NCBI GenBank assembly: GCA_002498525.1
Contig: DAHR01000003.1
Span: forward strand, 1 to 34,223
DNA length: 34,223 bases
Direction of reading: 5' to 3'
Source: Euryarchaeota archaeon UBA58
GTDB lineage: Archaea; Thermoplasmatota; Poseidoniia; Poseidoniales; Thalassarchaeaceae
Shown in pieces: positions 24,068 through 32,300 of this stretch (position 1 is its first letter; each line of letters opens with the position of its first letter). A model generated the notes under the pieces. That model was not told the DNA's origin and did no database searches. It was given only the letters and a program-made list of their open reading frames with translations. Both the position numbers and the translations under genes were made by a program.

Positions 24068-24199
24068 TTGGGCGGGCAGTGTGCTTGGATCAATCTCCTG
24101 TGTTCACCGGTGCGAAGTGTGAGGCGCGGTCATAGGTGACTGAAACCAGATTGAGTGAGCGAGGAAGTGTTCATGGGTGGCTCGCGGGTGGCGCGCCTC

Positions 24200-25048
24200 A
24201 TGGGAATCGAGAAGATAGCGGTGCTCGGCGCGGGACAGATGGGAAATGGCATCGCGCAAGTCGCTGCTTGCGCGGGTTATTCGGTTGTCATGATCGACAT
24301 CAAACAAGAGTACGTCGAGGCTGGCCTGGCTGCAATCGAGAAGTCCCTCGCGCGTCTGGTGGCCAAAGAGCGCATGACTCAGACCGATGCCGATGAGGCT
24401 CTGGCGCTGGTCTCTGTTTCGACCGAGAAGTCGGCTGCTGCCGATGCTGACTTGGTCGTCGAAGCGATTCCTGAGATTCCCGAACTGAAATTCTCCGTCT
24501 TCGCCGAGTTGGATGCCATATGCAAGCCCGAGGCGATTCTTGCGAGCAATACTTCATCGATTTCGATAAACGAAATCGCCGCTGCTACAAACCGCCCCGA
24601 CAAGGTCATCGGAATGCACTTCATGAACCCTGTCGCAATCATGCGATTGGTCGAGATAATCAACGGCAGCGAGACTTCCGAAGCAGTGACAGCTGCCGTC
24701 GTCGAAGCAAGTGAGAGGATGGGCAAGACAGCCCTCGCCTGCAACGATTCCCCGGGTTTCGTGTCGAATAGGATTCTCTGCCCGATGATCAACGAGGCCA
24801 TTCTGACACTTCAGGAGGGAGTGGCCGAGCCCGAAGCCATCGATGGCATCATGAAACTCGGCATGAATCACCCGATTGGTCCGCTCGCCCTTGCTGACCT
24901 GATTGGCAACGACACGGTTCTGCACATCATGAACGTCCTGCACGAGGGACTTGGAGACGACAAGTATGCGCCCGCACCACTGCTGATTCAAATGGTCGAA
25001 GAAGGCAAACTCGGGCGCAAATCCGGTAGTGGTTTTTTCGACTATTGA
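24200..25048 (+). CDS. hbd: 3-hydroxyacyl-CoA (3-hydroxybutyryl-CoA) dehydrogenase
   Basis: This 282-residue NAD-dependent enzyme oxidises 3-hydroxyacyl-CoA to 3-oxoacyl-CoA, or works in reverse. The Rossmann motif G-A-G-Q-M-G is at residues 10-15, with D33 at the end of the second strand favouring NAD. The catalytic pair is H140 in G-M-H-F-M-N-P and E152, with S119 and N143 in the usual supporting positions. The C-terminal dimerisation domain ends with G-R-K-S-G-S-G-F-F-D-Y, typical of the single-domain Hbd type. The frame is open to 24155, but the ATG at 24200 gives exactly the classic family length. It sits alone between two surface-protein genes. Together with the acyl-CoA dehydrogenase further left it supports a beta-oxidation capability. 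Confidence 0.92.
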   Translation: MGIEKIAVLGAGQMGNGIAQVAACAGYSVVMIDIKQEYVEAGLAAIEKSLARLVAKERMTQTDADEALALVSVSTEKSAAADADLVVEAIPEIPELKFSVFAELDAICKPEAILASNTSSISINEIAAATNRPDKVIGMHFMNPVAIMRLVEIINGSETSEAVTAAVVEASERMGKTALACNDSPGFVSNRILCPMINEAILTLQEGVAEPEAIDGIMKLGMNHPIGPLALADLIGNDTVLHIMNVLHEGLGDDKYAPAPLLIQMVEEGKLGRKSGSGFFDY

Positions 25049-25106
25049 TCATGTGGAAAACACCTGCTGCGGCGGTGCATATTATGCACTAGCCCAGTTC
25101 TGGGTG

Positions 25107-25115
25107 AAATATAAA
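25107..25115 (+). promoter_or_regulatory. Strong TATA box for the five-PPC surface protein
   Basis: AAATATAAA is centred 29 bp before the ATG at 25140. At the usual archaeal TATA-to-start distance, transcription would begin at or within a few bases of that ATG, so the message is probably leaderless. It also argues against the more upstream in-frame start at 25029. Confidence 0.65.
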
Positions 25116-25139
25116 GGCTGGTCGAGAACCGCCAGCATC

Positions 25140-28100
25140 ATGACGCGTGCGAATTCAGCTCGAGTGATGGTCGCCCTGATGTTGTTTTCTGCCTTCTCGG
25201 CAGTCGTTGTAGCGAATGATGCAGGAAGTGGCGGCGACGCTGGAGATTCGACTTCGACCGCGTTTTATCTGCCTGCCAGCAATGGCATCTATTACGGCAA
25301 TCTGACTTCCAGCACCGACGAGTCCGATTACTACGCTGTCAACATGTCAACCAACACCGGAATTGCCACTCAACTGATCTCACCATCGGGGGCTGACTTC
25401 GATCTCATCCTCTACTCCTCCAGCGGCTCAGTCATCGACTCCTCATACTCCACGAGCGTTGACGACATCACCTCGAACGGCTCCGCGGTGGGCGGGACGA
25501 CGATCTACATCGAGGTCACCCGATGGACGGGCTCCGGACAGTACACACTGCAGATCTGGATTTTCTCAACGGCCGGTCAGCCCGGCTCCAACCAGGATGA
25601 TGCCGGCAGCGGCTCTGACGCCGGTTCCGATGCCAGCACCGCGATCTCACTGACCGCTGCCAACGGCACTGTCGATGGATGGATCTCAGACCAGTGGGAC
25701 AGCGATGACTGGTACTCCGTCACCGTGCCCACCGATCACTACATGTTCGTCGACATCATCTCTTTTGCGAACGCGAGCTTCTACGGGTCGTACATATCGA
25801 TTCTCGATTCCTCTGGTTCAACAATCGACTCAGACTGGGGCAACACCTGGTCTACCGTCTCGACCAACGGGTCCTCGGTGGGTGGCCAGACCATCTACAT
25901 CCAGATGCATTCGAGCAGTGACGAGGGTGATTACAACTTCAGTTACAATTTCGCTTCGACAGCCGGCCAGCCAGGAAGCAATCAGGACGACGCTGGCACC
26001 GGCGGCGACGCCGGCAACTCAGCAGCGAGCGCGACGAATCTGACAGTGCCGGTGACCGGCGGTAATTACACCGGCTGGGTCTCCAACAATTGGGACACCG
26101 AGGACTGGTACCGCATCACGATCCCGGTGAACCACACGATCTGGGCAGACGTGTCCTGGACCAACACAAGCGCTGACTTTGACGTCTACATGTACGATTC
26201 AACCGGCCTGACAACCATCGATTACGCAGCCGGTTCAGCCAATCCAGAGATGGTCAGCGCCAACGGGACCTCCGTGGGCGGTGGTGATGTTCTGCTACGC
26301 GTGCGCGCGTACAGCGGCGATTCGAATTACACCATGAGCATCGGCATGGAGAACGTCACCGGAGTACCGACTTCCGGCAATCAGAACGATGCCAACAGCG
26401 GCGGCGATGCGGGTGACAACATGAGCTATGCGCTGGATCTTCCACAGACCAACGCAACCTACTGGGGCTGGTTCTCGAACTCCGACGACATCGACGATTA
26501 CTACCGCCTGAACATCACTGGGGAATACGCCATTCAAGCATCTCTCAACTGGAATAACAGCGATGATTACGACATCTCTCTGCTCGATTCATCGGGTTCG
26601 ACAATAGATTACAGTTGGTTCGATCACCCAGAGAATGTCACCAGTGGAAGCACCAATGTGACGAACTCCACGGTATATCTGTGGATCAATGCCTGGTCCG
26701 GCGAGGGCGAATACAGTCTGACGGTCGATTTCCTTGATACAACGACACTGCCGGTCAACAACCAGAACGATTCAGGCAGCGGCGGTGACGCTGGTGATGA
26801 TGTCAACGATTTGACATTCATTCCGCTCAACATCGGTCAGAACGACTTCACGGGCTGGGCCTCGAGCAGTCAGGATGCCAATGATTTCTACGAATACGCG
26901 GTGCCCAGGGATCATGGCATCGCGATCGAGATGACCATGGACACGAATTTCTTTACTGGATATCTCGTTCTCGGTTGGAGTTCGAACCTTTCGACGATTG
27001 ATTCCTCAACGAACCTCAACGGCTACGAGGTGGTCACCTCGAACGGCTCTATCGTCAGTGGTGAAGACGTGATTCTACGCGTCGTGGGTTATACTGGCGA
27101 GGGTGTCTACAATCTGACCGTCTGGATCTTCACCCTCGATACCGACGGCGATGGCTTCTGGGACACCGTCGAGGTGAATTGTGGCTCGGACCCTGAGGAT
27201 GCTAACGACATGCCGACTGACAACGACGCCGATGGAGTCTGTGACGCCATGGATGATGACGATGACAACGACGGCGTCGTCGACAACGACGACGCCTTCC
27301 CGTTCGATTCGAACGAGACCACTGACACCGACAACGACGGCGTCGGAAACAACGCCGATGAGGACGACGACGGCGATGGCTGGAGCGATGCGGACGAGCA
27401 GACCTGCGGCAGCAATCCTACGGATGCGAGCAGCACACCCGCCGACAATGATTGGGACGGAATCTGTGATACCATGGATGACGACGACGATGACGATGGC
27501 GTCCTCGACGTCGACGATGCATTCCCATTCGATGCCAGTGAGAGCGTCGATACCGACAATGACGGAATCGGCGACAACGCCGATAATGACGACGACGGAG
27601 ACGGCTTCACCGACGGAGTCGAGACGGATTGTCTCTCAGACCCACTCGACCAGACATCGGTGCCAGAGGACACCGATGCCGATGGACAATGCAATGAGGA
27701 AGATGCAGACGACGATAACGACGGTCGAGCCGACATCACCGATGCCTTCCCGCTCGATGTGAACGAGTGGAGCGACACCGACGGCGATGGAATCGGGGAC
27801 AATGCCGACGTCGACGACGATAATGATGGCTACCTCGACGAGAACGATGCCTTCCCCTACGATTCAAGCGAATGGGCTGATTTCGACGGCGACGGCATCG
27901 GCAACAACGCTGACCTCGACGACGATGACGACGGCTGGTCAGACGATCACGAAGTTCGATGTGGCAGCGATGCCTACTCTCCTTGGTCCAAACCCGATGA
28001 CAACGACGATGATCATGTCTGCGACCTGCTCGACGAGGATGACGACAACGACGGCATCCTCGACATCAACGATTTCTTCCCCTTCGACGCGACAGAATGG

Positions 28101-29141
28101 GACGACACGGACTACGATGGAATCGGTGACTTTGCCGATCTCGATGATGATGGCGACGGCTGGGCCGACATCGACGAGCCGAACTGCGGTTCAGACCCGA
28201 TGGACCCGAACTCGATTCCACTCGACAACGACCAAGACCACATCTGCGACTTGGTCGACATCGACGACGATAACGATCTCGTTCAGGACAGCGACGACGA
28301 TTTCCCCTTCAATGGCAATGAATGGCGTGACACCGACGGCGATGGCGACGGCAACAACCGCGATCTCGATGACGACGACGACGGCTGGACAGACAACCAA
28401 GAGCAGCTGTGTCAGACCGATCCGCTCGCCGACAGTTCAGTCCCGATAGACACCGACGGCGATGGAACCTGCGATCTGGCCGACCTCGACGATGATAACG
28501 ACGGTGTGGTCGACCTCGACGATACCTTCCCCAAGGACGCCAACGAATGGCAGGACCGCAATGGAGATGGACGCGGCGACAACGCCTTCCCACTCTCGAT
28601 CGGAGACAAGATGAAACTCAACCCCGGAATGACGGCTGTCATCATCATTCTGATCCTCGCAGTGATAGGAGCTCTAGTCGCTGTGACGCTGATGCGTCGG
28701 AAGGAAGACGAGGCGAAGGAGTGGCGGGAAGAAGATTACACATCCTTTGATGAAACGGCTGGATGGCAGGAGACGCTCTCGCACGAGACTGACCCGGCCG
28801 CAGAAGCGACAGAGGCTGTGGATGAATATCCAGAAGTGGCCGAAGAATCCGCAGAAGCGAGCCAAGAATACTCAGAATCCGCCGAAGAGGCTGGTTCAGA
28901 AGCACCACCTCTGCCACCAGGATTCCACTCCGAAGAGGTCGTGGAAGAAGTCACGGAACCAGCCGATGGGAATGCCGACGAAGGCCCTGATTGGTTGACG
29001 GAACTGACCATTGAATCGGAGCCCGAGGCAGCCCCCGTGGATATCGAGGAAGCAGAGGAAGTGAGCGAACAAACTTCTCCGAATCCACCCTCGAATCGAC
29101 CACCTCCTCCACCACCTGGATTCTTTGACGAAGTAGAGTGA
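25140..29141 (+). CDS. Surface protein with five PPC domains and a thrombospondin type-3 array, 1,333 aa
   Basis: This is an exported, membrane-anchored protein of unknown exact role, probably adhesion, binding or a stalk. Residues 1-25 are a signal peptide ending V-V-V-A. Five PPC-type beta-sandwich repeats follow (about 26-660). Each opens with a D-A-G-S-G-G-D-A-G-like motif and has a D-D/E-D-W/Y-Y core. A calcium-binding TSP3 array runs from about 664 to 1157. Its six modules each begin with a Cys followed by a G-S-D-P-like motif; a second Cys follows 20 residues later in at least the modules checked. A single membrane helix lies at about 1163-1187, followed by an acidic cytoplasmic tail with two P-P-x-P-P-G-F motifs. 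N-glycosylation sequons are very frequent. No catalytic motif was found, so it is not called an enzyme. It lies 91 bp after hbd but has its own promoter. Confidence 0.92.
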   Translation: MTRANSARVMVALMLFSAFSAVVVANDAGSGGDAGDSTSTAFYLPASNGIYYGNLTSSTDESDYYAVNMSTNTGIATQLISPSGADFDLILYSSSGSVIDSSYSTSVDDITSNGSAVGGTTIYIEVTRWTGSGQYTLQIWIFSTAGQPGSNQDDAGSGSDAGSDASTAISLTAANGTVDGWISDQWDSDDWYSVTVPTDHYMFVDIISFANASFYGSYISILDSSGSTIDSDWGNTWSTVSTNGSSVGGQTIYIQMHSSSDEGDYNFSYNFASTAGQPGSNQDDAGTGGDAGNSAASATNLTVPVTGGNYTGWVSNNWDTEDWYRITIPVNHTIWADVSWTNTSADFDVYMYDSTGLTTIDYAAGSANPEMVSANGTSVGGGDVLLRVRAYSGDSNYTMSIGMENVTGVPTSGNQNDANSGGDAGDNMSYALDLPQTNATYWGWFSNSDDIDDYYRLNITGEYAIQASLNWNNSDDYDISLLDSSGSTIDYSWFDHPENVTSGSTNVTNSTVYLWINAWSGEGEYSLTVDFLDTTTLPVNNQNDSGSGGDAGDDVNDLTFIPLNIGQNDFTGWASSSQDANDFYEYAVPRDHGIAIEMTMDTNFFTGYLVLGWSSNLSTIDSSTNLNGYEVVTSNGSIVSGEDVILRVVGYTGEGVYNLTVWIFTLDTDGDGFWDTVEVNCGSDPEDANDMPTDNDADGVCDAMDDDDDNDGVVDNDDAFPFDSNETTDTDNDGVGNNADEDDDGDGWSDADEQTCGSNPTDASSTPADNDWDGICDTMDDDDDDDGVLDVDDAFPFDASESVDTDNDGIGDNADNDDDGDGFTDGVETDCLSDPLDQTSVPEDTDADGQCNEEDADDDNDGRADITDAFPLDVNEWSDTDGDGIGDNADVDDDNDGYLDENDAFPYDSSEWADFDGDGIGNNADLDDDDDGWSDDHEVRCGSDAYSPWSKPDDNDDDHVCDLLDEDDDNDGILDINDFFPFDATEWDDTDYDGIGDFADLDDDGDGWADIDEPNCGSDPMDPNSIPLDNDQDHICDLVDIDDDNDLVQDSDDDFPFNGNEWRDTDGDGDGNNRDLDDDDDGWTDNQEQLCQTDPLADSSVPIDTDGDGTCDLADLDDDNDGVVDLDDTFPKDANEWQDRNGDGRGDNAFPLSIGDKMKLNPGMTAVIIILILAVIGALVAVTLMRRKEDEAKEWREEDYTSFDETAGWQETLSHETDPAAEATEAVDEYPEVAEESAEASQEYSESAEEAGSEAPPLPPGFHSEEVVEEVTEPADGNADEGPDWLTELTIESEPEAAPVDIEEAEEVSEQTSPNPPSNRPPPPPPGFFDEVE
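25569..26000 (+). repeat. Duplicated PPC unit with 390-bp period
   Basis: The linker encoding S-T-A-G-Q-P-G-S-N-Q-D-D-A-G appears at about 25566-25608 and again exactly 390 bp later at about 25956-25998. The protein is identical there, while the DNA differs at third positions. One PPC unit of 130 residues has therefore been duplicated within the gene, but not very recently. Confidence 0.7.
27180..28470 (+). repeat. TSP3 calcium-repeat array, six 75-residue modules (one extended)
   Basis: The first Cys of each module is at 27180, 27405, 27630, 27960, 28185 and 28410. Spacings are 225, 225, 330, 225 and 225 bp, or 75 residues with one 110-residue module. Each module carries D-x-D-x-D-G calcium loops and an F-P-F-D segment; the third has an additional 35-residue half-module. 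Confidence 0.88.
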
Positions 29142-29340
29142 AACCGGAAGCCAGAAGCGCGAATCCGGATTCAGTATTGCCCCGTTTCGGGTGGAATCGA
29201 AGGAAACCGTTATTCGTGCTCAGCCTGGTAGTCCAGACGCACAAGACCCAGTTAGATTCCGACCTTCCTTTATGAGTCGGATGAACAGGGGACGGCATGA
29301 TTATATCACTCACATAGTGTGCTTAACAACAGTGACACGT
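29142..29340. other. Intergenic region between the two PPC/TSP3 genes, with palindromes
   Basis: No gene is seen in these 199 bp. A perfect 12-bp palindrome GAATCCGGATTC lies at 29161-29172. CCCG-TTT-CGGG is at 29181-29191. Arms TCCGAC (29258-29263) and GTCGGA (29276-29281) enclose a 12-nt loop. These may include a terminator for the upstream gene and an operator for the next. Confidence 0.5.
29301..29306 (+). promoter_or_regulatory. Candidate TATA box for the right-edge surface protein
   Basis: TTATAT (within GATTATATCAC) lies 35-40 bp before the ATG at 29341, which would give a leader of about 10 nt. Confidence 0.5.
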
Positions 29341-32300
29341 ATGCGAAGCCAAAATACTCGGACTATCCTGCTAGCATTGATGATGATAACCACGGCAATA
29401 CTGCCTCTGATCGACTCTGCTGACGACAGAACTGAATTGCGAGATGACCGCCTTAGAATGGAGACCGCTCCTTCCCCCTGTATGGGTGCTGACGCCTGCC
29501 GAGGGACGGACGCTGGTATTGCTCTGAGCGGCTCGATGGACATCACCGCTGACTTCGAATTCAGTGATGGACCAGAGTCCGTCGAGTATTGGAATTCGAT
29601 GCAGGCGACGGGCTATTCGTCAACTTCGGACAACAACATCGATACATTCCTCATCGACATGGAACCTGGCTACGGTGTCAGGTACACATTGACCTGGAAC
29701 ATGACTTCTCACTTCTACTCAAATTACGCCTACATGGCGGCATATGGGCCAACCTCCATGACTTCCTACTACACCAATGGCTGGGGATACTGCTACTACA
29801 GCCCTACGGGCGAGACTGGCATTGGTAGCGATGGAACCTGCATCGGCACTTATTCCTACAATGCCGGCATCTCAAGAGACCTTGCTGGAGCAGAGGTTCT
29901 GCTCTGGGTCTGGTGTTACTACTGTGGTTACGCACTCGCTGGCCCTGCCCTCGATTACAACATGAACATCACGGTCTTCCCCAGTGACAACGGATACGCC
30001 GGAGATTGGGCAGACTCGCCGGACGCATCGAGTTTGCTGACTCTTAATTTCGATTCCTATCCGAACGGCGACTATGCATCAGGGAGTTTCAGTCTAACCT
30101 CTGGAGCAGCGGTCGACGTGAACTGGGTATGCGATTCCTGGTGCCCGTACGAGACTTCGGCTCAGATTACTAAGCCCGATGGGACTTCGGACACATGGTC
30201 CGTGGGATCGTTTGGAGCTTATTCCTCTGGAACAATGGCCTCCTATTCAGCCGCAGGAACTTATACTGTCCAGATGTGGGATAGTTACGGAGATGGAGGT
30301 ATGACGATTAACGCTGCTCTCACTTCTACTCCAGCGGGCTATATTGCGATGGTGCCATTGTCTGGAGATGCGTTCAATTTGGATGTGACGACTAGTGGAC
30401 ATGTCAATTCGACAGATACGGCTGATTACTTTTCTGTTTCAATTCCTACAGGATACGCTGCTAACCTGACTCTTGATTGGGATAAGAATGCAGATCTTGA
30501 CCTTGAATTGTATTCGGACGCCGGATTTACCACGATGATTGACTATTCGTGGTTTGATCAACCTGAGTATATTGACCTCGGCAGTGCATACGAAGGCTCA
30601 ACCATATTTGCCAAGGTCAGTTATTACGCCTATTACAGCGTCGCGAGCCACGCTGGCTACAGCTTACGTCTACAGTTGGCTCCATCGGTTCCACCACCAT
30701 GCTCGACTGCCGATGATGGTGGCTCGGGTGATGATGCTGGCGATTTCCAGACCGCGGCTACGAATGTGACTCATCTTGGAGAGAGTGCAACATTCACTGG
30801 GACCATCTGTGAAGGCTATGACGCTGAGGACTGGTACTCGATAACCCTGCCAGCCGATTATGGTGTTTGGGTTGAATTGGAATTCGATCAACCCGAGGGA
30901 ACTGAAGCGATTGACCTGTTCATCTACATGGACGGATACTTTTCCTACCTCGCTCAGAACAACTATCCTTACACATTGAACCCGAAGGGAGTATCGACAA
31001 ATGAATCGTATTACTTCATAAATTACCTCAGTCTGGAGACCACTGTTTACATCAAACTCTACGCCCGTGACTTGGTCCAAGATGTCGAAACCAATTACAC
31101 GATTGGCTTCGCTACTTACGATCAGAGGGCAGGTTGGGATGGTCCTTGGACCGATGCGGGCACCAGCGAGGACGCCGGTAACAGCACCGCCGGCTACGAC
31201 GCTCTCGCCATTCCTTCCATGAATGCAACATACGTCGGCTACGGTCACGATTACGACGATCGTTACGATTACTACCAAATTTACCTGCCTCAAAATTACG
31301 CTTTGCACGTCGAAGTGTCTTTCCCTGAATCGCATGATATCGATACGGGATTGTATTACCAACAGCAGGGCGCCAGTTATCTGTACTTCATCGATTCATC
31401 CTACTACGACAACCCTGAGAGTATATGGGCAGATTACTCGCACGGTGGAGAAACGCTCTACATACGTGTGTTCACAGATATCGGCGGCGGAATCTATTGG
31501 ATGAATATCACCATGATCACGCCCGACAATGAACCGGGTGCCAACCCCAACGATTGTGGTGCTGGAATCGATGCGTCTGACATCATTTACTACCCTACAT
31601 GGGATGATGGGCCGTCATTCGTCAACAACTCGAATCAGGCTGACATCAACGGCGATGCGGATGATGTCGGTGGAGTATGTACCGGTTGGTTCGACTACAC
31701 ATGGGATTCGAATGATTACTACCAGATTCTAGTGCCGACTGGCAAGTACGTCAACATCACAACCGACTTCCCTGATGTCGGTGGAAATGGTAACATTTAC
31801 GTCTACACTTACATGTATATGTGCGGGGTATGGACTATGCAATGTCAATACGGCGCCAATTCAGCCTATTACGTATCCCAGAATGGAAACACGGCATCAA
31901 ACTACCCGATAACTGCACATTCAGGATTGTGGCCAGTTGGCGGACATTGGATTACCTTCGGTATCTATTCGTATGGTGTGAATGACCTTACTTACGAGTT
32001 GAATATCACATATGGTGACCTGAGTACCCTTCCAGGTGGTAACCAAGATGATGCAAACAGCGGCGGAGATGCAGGGTCCTCATTCGGTTCTTCGGTTGAT
32101 ATTGCAGCCTACAACAACATCACTGCCAACAACACTTACGAATTTGGCGGTTGGGCAGCAGCTGGACTTGATGACCAAGATTGGTACAATATGATTATTC
32201 CAGCAGACCATGGATTTGAGATTACAGTAGATCCAGGATACGAATACCCTACTGTTTGGTATCTGATTTATATCTTCAATACAGCTCAACAGCAGGTCGG

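Noticed and set aside
24155..24199. Longer N-terminus for the hydroxyacyl-CoA dehydrogenase from GTG or ATG codons upstream
   Set aside because: The extra residues precede the Rossmann start M-G-I-E-K-I-A-V-L-G and would exceed the family length. The ATG at 24200 fits exactly.
25029..25139. Upstream start for the five-PPC protein
   Set aside because: It overlaps the end of hbd, lies upstream of a strong TATA box, and would bury the signal peptide.
27107..28593. Long antisense and alternate-frame open frames (Ser-rich or Thr/Met-rich) over the TSP3 arrays
   Set aside because: They are by-products of repetitive GAC/GAT-rich codons in the array. The same pattern appears over both arrays.
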